This document shows, piece by piece, positions 8,241 to 16,879 of a stretch of 64,000 nucleotides of DNA; positions within the stretch are counted from its first letter, which is position 1, and every line of letters begins with the position of its first letter. The stretch lies in the NCBI RefSeq assembly GCF_001426545.1, contig NZ_LMEZ01000007.1, forward strand, positions 1 through 64,000, written 5' to 3'. The DNA comes from Mycobacterium sp. Root135. Lineage in GTDB: Bacteria; Actinomycetota; Actinomycetes; Mycobacteriales; Mycobacteriaceae. Below the pieces are notes generated by a model that searched no databases, was not told where the DNA came from, and saw only the letters and a list, made by a program, of their open reading frames with translations. Position numbers and translations under genes: made by a program.

Positions 8241-8258
8241 CCATACTTTTTAGTATGG
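8241..8258. promoter_or_regulatory. palindromic operator upstream of the flavin oxygenase gene
   Basis: CCATACT, TTTT, AGTATGG: 7-bp perfect arms with a 4-bp spacer, 2 bases after the TetR stop and 13 bases before the oxygenase ATG. It is AT-rich against its surroundings. It shares TACT-N4-AGTA with the fadE24 palindrome. Confidence 0.65.
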
Positions 8259-8271
8259 TAACGTCCGCGGC

Positions 8272-9426
8272 ATGAGTCACGTCGGGTTGATTACGGACGA
8301 TTTCGTCGACCGATTGGCCGAACGAGCCCGCGAGGCGGAGGACCTTCGGCGTCTTCCCGACGCGACGGTCGCGGATCTGACCGCGTCGGGGTTGACCGAA
8401 CTCCTCGTTCCCGCACGCTTCGGCGGCCAGCAGGCGGACTTTCCCGCCGTCCTCGATCCCGTCCGCAGGATGGGGCACGGCTGTACTTCCAGCGCGTGGA
8501 CAATCGGCTTCTACGTACTTCACAACTGGATGCTCGCCCTGTTCGGAGAGCAAGCGCAGGAGGAGGCCTTCGCCACGCGGCCCTTTCTTGCACCGGCACC
8601 GCTCGCACCGACGGGTCGCGGCCTTCCGGTCCCCGGAGGTGTCCGCCTGAGCGGTCGATGGTCGTGGGCCACCGGCGCAATGGCAGGCAACTGGCTGATC
8701 GTCGGCGCACTGTGCGGGCCGGACGACGACCTGTACCCGGCCCTGGCTCTCCTGCCGGCCACGGACTTCACGGTCGAGGACGTCTGGCACACCGACGGCA
8801 TGCGGGCGACCGGATCCAACGACGTCGTGGTCACCGACGCCTTCGTGCCAGAACACCGATTGGTGAAGGTGGTCGACGTCTACTCCGGGATGGCACCGGG
8901 TGCCGGTCTGCACGACGCACCGACCTACCGATGGCCGATGGTGCCCGCCTTGGCCCTGCTGGCCTCGATGCCTGCGCTCGGCGCCGCCGAACGCGTGGCC
9001 GAGATCTACGCCGACAGGTTGGCCGGACGCGTACTCGCCTACGAGGGCGTCATGCAACGAGACAAGCCCATTGCCCAGGCCCACCTCGGCGAGGCGCTGG
9101 TGCGCCTGCGCGCCCTGCGCGGGCTGCTCGCCGACACGGCGGCGACGATCGAAGACCTCGTCCAGGCGGGTCAACTCGTCCCGCGACCAGTTCGTGGCGA
9201 GGCCAGGCTGGCCGCTGCCCACATCGTGCACGAATCACGCGCCGTGATCGCCACCTTGACCGAGGCCTCGGGTGCCAGTGCCCACTTCTTGAACTCGCCC
9301 CTGCAGCGTTTCAAGCGCGACGTCGACGTCATCTCCGGACACGTCGTCTTCGACTACGACACCAGCCGTGAACTGTCGGGCGCGCTCAGGCTCGGCATGA
9401 AGATCCCGCGGACGGCGATGGTGTGA
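8272..9426 (+). CDS. HsaA-like flavin-dependent monooxygenase, oxygenase component
   Basis: 384-residue protein with an acyl-CoA dehydrogenase fold but the sequence character of group D two-component flavin monooxygenases such as HsaA. Compare AEDLRRLPDATV (about 23-34), HNWMLALFGEQAQEE (about 84-98), the WSWATGAMAGNW region, ATDFTVEDVWHTDGMRATGSNDVVV (about 164-188) and EASGASAHFLNSPLQRFKRD near the C-terminus. Enzymes of this type hydroxylate phenols using reduced flavin supplied by a separate reductase; no reductase gene is nearby. Its position behind a TetR and ahead of a ring-cleavage-type dioxygenase fits a role in aromatic catabolism. An acyl-CoA dehydrogenase function is the alternative but lacks the EGT catalytic loop. 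Confidence 0.75.
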   Translation: MSHVGLITDDFVDRLAERAREAEDLRRLPDATVADLTASGLTELLVPARFGGQQADFPAVLDPVRRMGHGCTSSAWTIGFYVLHNWMLALFGEQAQEEAFATRPFLAPAPLAPTGRGLPVPGGVRLSGRWSWATGAMAGNWLIVGALCGPDDDLYPALALLPATDFTVEDVWHTDGMRATGSNDVVVTDAFVPEHRLVKVVDVYSGMAPGAGLHDAPTYRWPMVPALALLASMPALGAAERVAEIYADRLAGRVLAYEGVMQRDKPIAQAHLGEALVRLRALRGLLADTAATIEDLVQAGQLVPRPVRGEARLAAAHIVHESRAVIATLTEASGASAHFLNSPLQRFKRDVDVISGHVVFDYDTSRELSGALRLGMKIPRTAMV

Positions 9427-9627
9427 AATGACAACGTGCCCGACGCCACGGGCGCGACTCCGAAAACTGCCGCGGTTCAACAGCTTCGGCGTGCGCGCCA
9501 TTGGCGACAACCTTTTGACCGTGCGGGTCGACCTCGACCGACCACCCCACCGACAACTCTTGTCAGCCGCGAGAAATAAAAGTAACGTCAGTTTCAGTTC
9601 ATTGGTCCCACGTCATCGGAGACAGTC

Positions 9628-10731
9628 ATGGAATCGTTCGTCCACCTTCGCAAGGGCAAGACCCCACGACGCCTGCACGCCGACCTCGACGGACTCAAGG
9701 ACGACGAATTGGGCCGCGGCGGATTCACCGGCCGCACCGCCAACCTCTACCGGCGCGACGACCCCACCGCGTACCGCTCGGTCGGCCCCCTTCGCCCCGT
9801 CGACGTGCTGTCCTCCGAACTGAAGCCAACCGACGCCGCCGACGCCGCCGGCAGCCCTCTTCTGATGTTCTCCAACCCCGACTGCCTGGTGCTGCTGTCG
9901 CGACGGGCCGAGCCCATGCCCCGTTTCGTGCGCTACGTCGACGGCGATCTGCTGTTCTTCGTCCATGACGGATCCGGGCTTCTGGAAACGGAGTTCGGCC
10001 TCCTGCCCTACCGGGTCGGCGACTGGGTCTACCTGCCGAAGTCCTGCACCTGGCGCCAGGTGCCGGATTCACAGTCGACCCTGCTGATGATCCAGGCCAC
10101 CGACGAGTTCCGGGTGCCCCCCGCCGGGCAGCTGGGCAGGCACTTCCCGTTCGACCCGTCGCAGGTCGAGATCCCAGAACCCGCCCCGATTGCGACCGGC
10201 GAGGGTCCGCAGCGCGACGGGGAGTACGAGGTCCGACTCATCCACGAGGGTGGCCCGACTTCGCTCTTCTATCAACATCATCCACTCGACGTCGAAGGGT
10301 GGCGCGGCGACAACTTTCCGTTCACCTTCAACATTGCCGACTACAACGTCATCACGTCCGACAGCGTCCACCTGCCGCCAACGGTGCACCTGTTCATGCA
10401 GGCCACCGGGGTATACGTGATGAACTTCCTGCCCAAGCCGGCCGAAGGCGTGCCGGGCACCGAACGCACCCCGTGGTACCACCGCAACGTCGACTTCGAC
10501 GAGATCGCGTTCTTCCACAGCGGGTCGCTCTACGGCATCCCGATGCCACCCGGGCTCATTTCCCATGCACCGCAAGGGGTTCACCACGGCGCACCGGAGA
10601 AGGCCAGGGAGCGGGCTCGCCGCAAGTTCGACGAGTACTCCAGAGTGGACTGGTCGGTCATCTCGATCGACACCAGGCGCAGACTGGTGCCGTCGGCCGA
10701 GGTCTTGGCCGGCGACCTCGGGCAGCACTGA
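9628..10731 (+). CDS. homogentisate 1,2-dioxygenase-like cupin dioxygenase
   Basis: 367 residues, resembling the shorter actinobacterial branch of homogentisate dioxygenases (iron-dependent aromatic ring cleavage). The N-terminal cupin carries SRRAEPMPRFVRYVDGDLLFFVHDG and LPYRVGDWVYLPKSCTWR. The C-terminal cupin carries the metal-ligand region YHRNVDFDEIAFFHSG and HAPQGVHHGAPEKA. It opens a run of four genes with start/stop overlaps (dioxygenase, hydrolase, CoA-transferase, lyase). The true substrate may not be homogentisate: there is no maleylacetoacetate isomerase or fumarylacetoacetase here. The 201 bases upstream (9427-9627) hold no gene I can support; they probably contain the operon promoter. 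Confidence 0.82.
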   Translation: MESFVHLRKGKTPRRLHADLDGLKDDELGRGGFTGRTANLYRRDDPTAYRSVGPLRPVDVLSSELKPTDAADAAGSPLLMFSNPDCLVLLSRRAEPMPRFVRYVDGDLLFFVHDGSGLLETEFGLLPYRVGDWVYLPKSCTWRQVPDSQSTLLMIQATDEFRVPPAGQLGRHFPFDPSQVEIPEPAPIATGEGPQRDGEYEVRLIHEGGPTSLFYQHHPLDVEGWRGDNFPFTFNIADYNVITSDSVHLPPTVHLFMQATGVYVMNFLPKPAEGVPGTERTPWYHRNVDFDEIAFFHSGSLYGIPMPPGLISHAPQGVHHGAPEKARERARRKFDEYSRVDWSVISIDTRRRLVPSAEVLAGDLGQH

Positions 10732-11897
10732 TGAAGCACGCTTACGAGCGCATCCCGTATCTCGTCGCCTTCCAGAACACCTCGACCACCCGCGACGTCT
10801 ACGGCGGCGTCGCCGAACTGGTGGTCCTCGAGAGCTACCTCCTGAAGCCCGACCGGCCCAGCGACACCGTGCTGGTGTTCATGCACCCGATCGGCGGCGG
10901 CGCGTACCTGCCCATGATCAACGGCCTCGCCCGCGCCGGGCATCACGTCATCTACTGCAACAGCCGATTTCGCGGCACCGACTCGGCGCTCCTGATGGAG
11001 AAGGTCGTCGAGGATCTCGGGGAGTGCATCAAGGACGCCAAGAATCGTCTCGGCTACGCCAAGGTGGTGCTGGCCGGATGGAGCGGCGGCGGCTCGCTGT
11101 CGGTGTTCTACCAGCAGCAGGCACAGCACCCGACCGTCACGGCAAGCCCGTCCGGCGACGGGCCCGACCTGACCACGCTCGGACTGATCCCTGCCGACGG
11201 CGTCCTGCTGCTGGCCGCCCACGTCAGCAGGCACGGCACCTTGACCGAGTGGCTGGACGCCTCGATCCTCGACGAGTCGGACCCGAGCCGGCGCGATCGC
11301 GAGCTGGACCTCTACGACCCCGAAAATCCCAACCAGCCGCCGTACACCGCGGAGTTCCTCGAGCGCTATCGGGCCGCGCAGGTGGCCCGCAACCGGCGAA
11401 TCACCAAGTGGGTCAAGGAGAAATTGGACACGCTCTCGGATGAGGGACGCCCCGAGGACGAGTTCGCCTTCGTCGTGCACGGCACGATGGCCGACCCGCG
11501 CTGGCTGGACCCGACGGTGGATCCGAACGATCGCGCCCCCGGCACCTGTTATCTAGGCGATCCTGCAGTGGTGAACAACTCGCCCGTCGGGCTGGCCCGC
11601 TTCTGCACACTGCGCAGCTGGCTCTCCCAATGGAGTTACGACGACGCCAACGGTGACGCCCTCACCTGCGGGCCCGACATCGCCGTCCCCACCCTGGTGA
11701 TCGGCAATCTCGCCGACGACGCGTGCACCCCGAGTCACACCCGCAGACTCTTCGAGGCAATCGGCCATCCCGACAAGGAGATGCACGAGATAGCAGGCGC
11801 GAACCACTACTACGCGGGACCCGATCAGCGGGGCACCCTGCGGGAGGCAGTCGGTGTCGTGACGGATTGGCTTCGGCAACATGGGTTTTTGGCATGA
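10731..11897 (+). CDS. alpha/beta hydrolase of the catabolic operon
   Basis: 388-residue alpha/beta-hydrolase. The oxyanion-hole motif is MHPIGGGAY (about 51-59), the nucleophile elbow GWSGGGS (Ser118), the acid in LADDACTPSH, and the His in GANHYYAG near the C-terminus. It starts at ATG 10731, sharing one base with the dioxygenase stop (TGATG). That coupling suggests it acts on the ring-cleavage product, for instance by C-C bond or ester hydrolysis, but the reaction is inference. A large insert between the nucleophile and the acid (about residues 180-290) would form a cap domain. Confidence 0.78.
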   Translation: MKHAYERIPYLVAFQNTSTTRDVYGGVAELVVLESYLLKPDRPSDTVLVFMHPIGGGAYLPMINGLARAGHHVIYCNSRFRGTDSALLMEKVVEDLGECIKDAKNRLGYAKVVLAGWSGGGSLSVFYQQQAQHPTVTASPSGDGPDLTTLGLIPADGVLLLAAHVSRHGTLTEWLDASILDESDPSRRDRELDLYDPENPNQPPYTAEFLERYRAAQVARNRRITKWVKEKLDTLSDEGRPEDEFAFVVHGTMADPRWLDPTVDPNDRAPGTCYLGDPAVVNNSPVGLARFCTLRSWLSQWSYDDANGDALTCGPDIAVPTLVIGNLADDACTPSHTRRLFEAIGHPDKEMHEIAGANHYYAGPDQRGTLREAVGVVTDWLRQHGFLA

Positions 11898-13102
11898 CCT
11901 CGGTTACCGGACCACTCGACGGCATCAGGGTGATCGAAGTCGGCACGTTGATCTCCGGACCGTTCGCCGGGCGCCTGCTGGGTGACATGGGAGCCGACGT
12001 CGTCAAGATCGAGCCGCCCGGATCTCCCGACCCCTTGCGCACCTGGGGCCAGGCCGAGGTCGACGGACACCACTTCTTCTGGACGATTCACGCCCGCAAC
12101 AAGAAGGCCGTCACGCTCAACCTGAGGGAGCCCAAGGGCCGGGAACTCTTCCTCGACCTCGTCGAGAAGTCCGACGTCATCGTGGAGAACTTCCGGCCCG
12201 GCACGCTGGAGAAGTGGAACCTCGGCTACGACGTTCTGCGCGAACGCAATCGGGGCATCATCCTGGTCCGTGTCTCCGGTTACGGTCAGACCGGTCCCGA
12301 TTCCCACAAGGCCGGCTACGCCTCGGTGGCCGAGGCCGCCAGCGGGCTGCGACACATGAACGGCTTCCCCGGTGGCCCTCCCCCGCGGCTGGCACTGTCC
12401 CTCGGCGACACCCTCGCGGGGATGTTCGCCGCCCAAGGCGCACTGGCCGCGTTGTACCGACGAACCGTGACCGGCGAGGGCCAAGTCGTCGACGCCGCCC
12501 TGACCGAAGCGTGTCTTGCGGTACAGGAATCCACCATCCCCGACTACGACGTCGGCGGCGTGGTGCGTGGCCCGTCGGGCACCCGCCTCGAAGGGATCGC
12601 ACCGTCGAACATCTACCCGACCGCCGACGGCAGCTGGGTGGTCATCGCGGCCAACCAGGACACCGTCTTCCGGCGACTCTGCGGTGCCATGGACCAACCC
12701 GAACTCGCGACCGACGAACGCTTCGCCGACCACGTCAGCCGCGGGCGCAACCAGGACGCGATCGACGACATCATCGCCGCCTGGGCCGCCGCGCGACAGC
12801 CCGCCGAGATCATCGCCACGCTGAGTGAGGCCGGTGTGATCAGCGGACCCATCAACACCGTCGCCGAGGTCGTCACCGACCCACAGTTGTTGTCCAGGGG
12901 CATGATTGCCGATCACTGGGACGAGCGGATCGAGCGCAACGTCAAGGGACCGGGCGTGGTGCCGGTGCTGTCGGAGACCCCGGGAACGATTCGCAGCGGG
13001 GGCTCGCTCACGCCCGGGCAGCACAACGACGAGGTGTACGGGCAGTTGTTGGGCCGCTCGGTCGCCGAACTCGACGCGTTGCGCGCGGAGGGAATCCTGT
13101 GA
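11894..13102 (+). CDS. CaiB/BaiF (family III) CoA-transferase
   Basis: 402-residue family III CoA-transferase that moves CoA from a CoA-ester to a free carboxylic acid through an enzyme-aspartyl anhydride. Signatures: PLDGIRVIEVGTLISGPFAGRLLGDMGADVVKIE at the N-terminus (residues 7-40), RPGTLEKWNLGYDVL (about 101-115), and the probable catalytic Asp172 in SLGDTLAG. The ATG at 11894 overlaps the hydrolase stop (ATGA). In this operon it would activate the acid produced by the hydrolase, replacing an acyl-CoA ligase. Donor and acceptor are unknown. Confidence 0.88.
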   Translation: MTSVTGPLDGIRVIEVGTLISGPFAGRLLGDMGADVVKIEPPGSPDPLRTWGQAEVDGHHFFWTIHARNKKAVTLNLREPKGRELFLDLVEKSDVIVENFRPGTLEKWNLGYDVLRERNRGIILVRVSGYGQTGPDSHKAGYASVAEAASGLRHMNGFPGGPPPRLALSLGDTLAGMFAAQGALAALYRRTVTGEGQVVDAALTEACLAVQESTIPDYDVGGVVRGPSGTRLEGIAPSNIYPTADGSWVVIAANQDTVFRRLCGAMDQPELATDERFADHVSRGRNQDAIDDIIAAWAAARQPAEIIATLSEAGVISGPINTVAEVVTDPQLLSRGMIADHWDERIERNVKGPGVVPVLSETPGTIRSGGSLTPGQHNDEVYGQLLGRSVAELDALRAEGIL

Positions 13103-14010
13103 GCCTTCCCGAGCACGTCACCATCCGCGAGGTCTGCCTGCGCGACGGCCTGCAGATCGAAGCGCCGATTTCCCTGGCCGCCAAGCTCGCCCTGCTGGAG
13201 GCCGTCGTCGCCACCGGGGTACGGGAGGTCGAGGCGACCGCCTTCGTGTCACCGTCGAAGGTGCCCGCCCTCGCCGACGCCGAGGCCCTCGCGGCGGAGC
13301 TTCCGCGCTTCCGCGACACGCACGGCGTCGAGTTCTCTGCCCTCGTCGCCGGGCCGGGTGGTGCGAACAGGGCCATCGCGGCCGGGATGGACTCGATCGA
13401 GTACGTCGTGTCGGCGTCCGACGCGCACAGCCGTGCCAACGTGGGACGTTCGACGGCCGAGTCCACCGACCTGATCGCCGACATCGCCCGCATCGCGCAC
13501 GAGGGCGGCGCCACGATCGAGGTCATCGTCGCAACGGCCTGGGACTGCCCGTTCGACGGGCCGACCGATCCCGCCCGAGTGGTCGACATCGTCACCGCCG
13601 CAGTCGAAATCGGCGCCGACCGGATCGCCATTGCCGACACCATCGGAACCACGACGCCGCGGCGGGTGACCACCCTCGTCGACGTCCTCCGCCCCGTCGT
13701 CGACGACCTGCCCTTCGGCGCCCACTTCCACAACACCCGCGGCGCGGGGCTGGCCAGTGCCTACGCTGCCGTCACCGCTGGCATCCGCCGGCTCGACTCG
13801 TCGGCAGGCGGGCTCGGCGGCTGCCCGTTCGCGCCCGGCGCGACGGGGAACATCGCGACCGAGGACCTCGTCTATCTGTTGCGTGACAGCGGTATAGGCA
13901 CCGACGTCGACCTCCGGGCCGCGATCAGGGCCGCGGGCGTCGCACGCGACGTCGTCGGCCACGACCTGCCGAGCGCGCTGTTGCGTGCGGGCGATCGCGT
14001 CCTGGGCTGA
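13099..14010 (+). CDS. hydroxymethylglutaryl-CoA lyase-family aldolase
   Basis: 303-residue DRE-TIM metallolyase of the HMG-CoA lyase family, cleaving 3-hydroxy-3-methylacyl-CoA esters to acetyl-CoA (or propionyl-CoA) and a keto acid. Visible: REVCLRDGLQIE (about 9-20, metal and catalytic residues), HFHNTRGAG (metal-binding His pair, about 212-220), and the Cys loop GGLGGCPFAPGATGN (about 236-250). The GTG start overlaps the CoA-transferase stop (GTGA). The pairing with a CoA-transferase indicates a retro-aldol step late in the pathway. Leucine-type HMG-CoA cleavage is possible but the neighbours do not otherwise fit leucine degradation. Confidence 0.88.
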   Translation: MSLPEHVTIREVCLRDGLQIEAPISLAAKLALLEAVVATGVREVEATAFVSPSKVPALADAEALAAELPRFRDTHGVEFSALVAGPGGANRAIAAGMDSIEYVVSASDAHSRANVGRSTAESTDLIADIARIAHEGGATIEVIVATAWDCPFDGPTDPARVVDIVTAAVEIGADRIAIADTIGTTTPRRVTTLVDVLRPVVDDLPFGAHFHNTRGAGLASAYAAVTAGIRRLDSSAGGLGGCPFAPGATGNIATEDLVYLLRDSGIGTDVDLRAAIRAAGVARDVVGHDLPSALLRAGDRVLG

Positions 14011-14018
14011 GCGCGCCC

Positions 14019-14636
14019 GTGACATCCCCCGAGTCGCTCACCGCCAAGGGTCTCCAGACCCGCGAGGCCATCATGGTCGCGGCGCGGAAGCTGTTCGCCG
14101 AACGCGGCTTTCACGGGACGACGCTGACCGACATCACGTCGGCGGCTGGCAAGTCACCTGCCGCGTTCTATCGGTATTACTCCGACAAGGAGGATCTGCT
14201 CGCCGTCCTCGCCGAGTCGTTCCTGCGCGACGTGGTCGCCCCGCTGGGCTCCCACGTGCACCTGCCCGACTCGCCCCAGGACACCGACTTCTTCGTCTCC
14301 ACCGTCACCGGATACTGGAACATGTTCAAGCAGAACATCGGCATCATGGTGGCCGTCGACCAGCTCGCGACGAGCCAACCGCGGTTCGCCGCCGTGCAGA
14401 ACGAGTTCCGCCGCTTCGGCATCGACATCGTGCGGTCGTCGGTGCTTCACGCTCAAGACCAGGGGTACGGAGCGGATCTCGATCCCGAACACACCGCGCT
14501 GGCCATCTCACTTCTGTTCGAGCGATTCACCTCCGTTTACCTTCGCGAGGAAACCGCAGCGTTGGGGGTGGCCCGCACCGACGAAGACGCGGTGCGCACC
14601 CTGTCGACGATCTGGAAGAAGACCCTGTACGGCTGA
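14019..14636 (+). CDS. TetR-family regulator within the catabolic operon
   Basis: 205-residue TetR protein, GTG start 8 bases after the lyase stop, so co-transcribed with the pathway. DNA-binding domain at the N-terminus: TREAIMVAARKLFAERGFHG (about 12-31), then TTLTDITSAAGKSPAAFYRYYSDKEDL. The C-terminal ligand domain is all-helical and not identifiable. A pathway repressor encoded in its own operon would give negative feedback. It is a second regulator of the region, distinct from that at 7588-8238. Confidence 0.87.
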   Translation: MTSPESLTAKGLQTREAIMVAARKLFAERGFHGTTLTDITSAAGKSPAAFYRYYSDKEDLLAVLAESFLRDVVAPLGSHVHLPDSPQDTDFFVSTVTGYWNMFKQNIGIMVAVDQLATSQPRFAAVQNEFRRFGIDIVRSSVLHAQDQGYGADLDPEHTALAISLLFERFTSVYLREETAALGVARTDEDAVRTLSTIWKKTLYG

Positions 14637-14663
14637 GAATGTCACCCCCAGAAGGGAATCACC

Positions 14664-15902
14664 GTGGATTTCGCTCTGCCCGAACATCTTCCCGGCTTGC
14701 TCGCCGAGATGGACGCCTTCATCGACGCCGAGATCACGCCGCTGCAAGACGAACACATGCAGTACTTCGACCATCGACGCGAGTATGCCCGCACCGATTG
14801 GGAGAACGGCGGCGTCCCGCAACGCGCCTGGGAGGACCTCCTCGACGAGATGCGCCGTCGGGCCGACGCGGCGGGTTGGCTTCGTTACGGGCTGCCCTCG
14901 AAGTTCGGTGGCCGTGACGGGACCAACCTCGACATGGCGATCATCCGAGAACATCTGGCGCACAAGGGTCTCGGCCTGCACAACGACCTGCAGGACGAGT
15001 CGTCGATCGTCGGCAACTTCCCGCAGGTCATCATGATGGACCGCTTCGGCACCGACGAGCAGAAGAAGGAGTGGGGCGAGGCCCTCCTCACCGGTGAACG
15101 CTCGATGGCGTTTGGGCTCTCCGAACCGGACCACGGCTCCGACGCCACTTGGCTGGAGACGACCGCCGTCGCCGACGCCGACGGCTGGGTCATCAACGGC
15201 ACCAAGCGATGGAACACCGGCGTGCACCGCGCCACCCACGACCTCGTCTTCGCCAGGACGTCGGGCCAAGCCGGGTCGGCGACCGGCATCACCGCGTTTC
15301 TGGTGCCCTGCGATTCACCGGGTTTCAGCGTGCCCTTCTACTGGTGGACGTTCAACATGCCGACCGATCACGGCGAGGTCGAACTGAAGGACGTCCGGGT
15401 ACCGTCCACCGCCGTACTCGGCGAGGTCGACCACGGCTTGGAAGTGGGCCAGACCTTTCTGCACGAGAACAGGATTCGACAGGCGGCGAGCAGCCTCGGC
15501 GCGGCGCAGTACTGCATCGACCGGGCTGCGCGATACGCCTCCGAGCGCATCGTGTTCGGCAAACCGCTGTCGGTGAACCAGGCCGTCCAATGGCCGCTCG
15601 TCGAGCTGCAAACCGAGGCGCAGATGGTCCGGCTCCTCGTCTACTACGCCGCCTGGCACCTTGACCGAAATCACCACATGGAGGTGTCGGACAAGGTGTC
15701 GATGGCCAACTACCGCGCCAACCGACTGGTGTGCGACGCCGCCGACCGGGCGATGCAGGTCCACGGCGGCCTCGGGTACAGCCGTCACGAGCCGTTCGAA
15801 CACATCTACCGGCACCATCGCCGATACCGGATCACCGAAGGCGCGGAGGAGATTCAGATCCGGCGAGTGGCGCAACGGATGTTCAAGTTCGGCCGGTCGT
15901 GA
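14664..15902 (+). CDS. acyl-CoA dehydrogenase, LvaC/ACAD10-11-like
   Basis: 412-residue acyl-CoA dehydrogenase with GTG start after an AGAAGGGA ribosome-binding site. Motifs: FGLSEPDHGSDATWLETTA (about 151-169, FAD/substrate), VHGGLGYSRHEPFEH (about 367-381), and the catalytic loop RITEGAEEIQIRR near the end. It overlaps the next gene (an APH-family kinase), which is followed by a small DUF6285-like protein. That exact trio resembles LvaC-LvaA-LvaB of Pseudomonas putida levulinate catabolism, where the dehydrogenase-fold enzyme removes phosphate from a phosphorylated 4-hydroxyacyl-CoA instead of oxidising an acyl-CoA. Assignment to that reaction is inference from context. Confidence 0.85.
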   Translation: MDFALPEHLPGLLAEMDAFIDAEITPLQDEHMQYFDHRREYARTDWENGGVPQRAWEDLLDEMRRRADAAGWLRYGLPSKFGGRDGTNLDMAIIREHLAHKGLGLHNDLQDESSIVGNFPQVIMMDRFGTDEQKKEWGEALLTGERSMAFGLSEPDHGSDATWLETTAVADADGWVINGTKRWNTGVHRATHDLVFARTSGQAGSATGITAFLVPCDSPGFSVPFYWWTFNMPTDHGEVELKDVRVPSTAVLGEVDHGLEVGQTFLHENRIRQAASSLGAAQYCIDRAARYASERIVFGKPLSVNQAVQWPLVELQTEAQMVRLLVYYAAWHLDRNHHMEVSDKVSMANYRANRLVCDAADRAMQVHGGLGYSRHEPFEHIYRHHRRYRITEGAEEIQIRRVAQRMFKFGRS

Positions 15903-16879
15903 ACCCCGACGAGCTGGCGCCCGCGTTGACCGCGGTACTTCAGCCCTCGTTGGGCGCGGTCACCGTCTCCGGCCTACGTGTGCTCACCGGCGGCGCCAGC
16001 CGGGCCACCTGGGCGTTCACGGCGGCGACGGACACCGGGCCCAGGGAGCTGATCCTGCGCATTGGTCCGCCCGACGAAATCCATGCCGGGATGGAATTGG
16101 AGGCGGCCGCCCTGACCCGCGCTGCCGCCACTGGCGCCCCGGTGCCCCACGTCCTCGTCGCCCGTGATTCGGCTGGGGCACTTGGCAACCCGTTCCTGGT
16201 CTGCGACTTCGTCGGCGGTGAGACGATCGTGCGGCGCATCCATCGCGCACTGGACGACGCGTCTCGGGCCGATCTTCTTGGGCAGTGCGCCACTGCCCTG
16301 GCGGCGATTCACCGGGCCGACCCGACGGGCATCGGACTCGGAGCGTTCGACCAGCTCGACGAGTGTCACCGCCAACTAGACCAGATGGCCGACACGACGG
16401 CGACGTTCGAGTGGACCTTCCGGTGGCTGGCGGCTCACCGGCCCGACCCGTCTCCGAAGGTGTTGGTGCACGGCGACTTTCGGATGGGAAATCTGATCGT
16501 CGACGTCGCCGACCACCCGGCCAGACTCACCGCGGTACTCGACTGGGAACTCACCCACAGCGGCGAGGTGTACGAGGATCTGGCGTGGTTCTGCATCCGG
16601 GCGTGGCGCTTCGGTGCGCCGCCGACGCGTGGCGCCGGCGGCGTCGGCGGCGTCGAGGACTTCCTCAGGGCCTACGAGGACGCCTCGGGCACGGCCGTCG
16701 ACCGCTCGGCGATGCACTGGTGGATGGTGCTGTCGACGCTGCATTGGGGCGTGATCTGCCGCTACCAGGCCGAAAGACACCTCTCGGGGCAGACGCGATC
16801 GGTGGAACTGGCCGCCATCGGCCGCCGAGTCTGCGAAACGGAATTCGATCTGCTGACGCTGATGGAAGCCGCCTCGTGA
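15899..16879 (+). CDS. APH-family small-molecule kinase, LvaA-like
   Basis: 326-residue phosphotransferase of the aminoglycoside-phosphotransferase fold. GTG start overlapping the dehydrogenase stop (GTGA). Kinase features: glycine-rich start LTGGASRATWAF (about 27-38), ILRIGPPDE with the ATP-lever arm, catalytic loop VLVHGDFRMGNLIVD (about 190-204) and metal loop AVLDWELTHSGEVYEDLAW. Antibiotic resistance is unlikely: kinases of this branch accompany acyl-CoA dehydrogenases and phosphorylate hydroxyacyl-CoAs (LvaA in Pseudomonas, the ACAD10/11 kinase domain in animals). The two flanking genes make this reading strong for the module, though the substrate is unknown. Confidence 0.87.
   Translation: MNPDELAPALTAVLQPSLGAVTVSGLRVLTGGASRATWAFTAATDTGPRELILRIGPPDEIHAGMELEAAALTRAAATGAPVPHVLVARDSAGALGNPFLVCDFVGGETIVRRIHRALDDASRADLLGQCATALAAIHRADPTGIGLGAFDQLDECHRQLDQMADTTATFEWTFRWLAAHRPDPSPKVLVHGDFRMGNLIVDVADHPARLTAVLDWELTHSGEVYEDLAWFCIRAWRFGAPPTRGAGGVGGVEDFLRAYEDASGTAVDRSAMHWWMVLSTLHWGVICRYQAERHLSGQTRSVELAAIGRRVCETEFDLLTLMEAAS

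Noticed and set aside
9428..9627. Possible small gene between the oxygenase and the dioxygenase
   Set aside because: The open frame there runs on into a shadow of the dioxygenase gene and has no recognisable protein features.
15899..16879. Aminoglycoside resistance gene
   Set aside because: The APH fold is present, but operon context with an acyl-CoA dehydrogenase and a small partner protein points to acyl-CoA metabolism.
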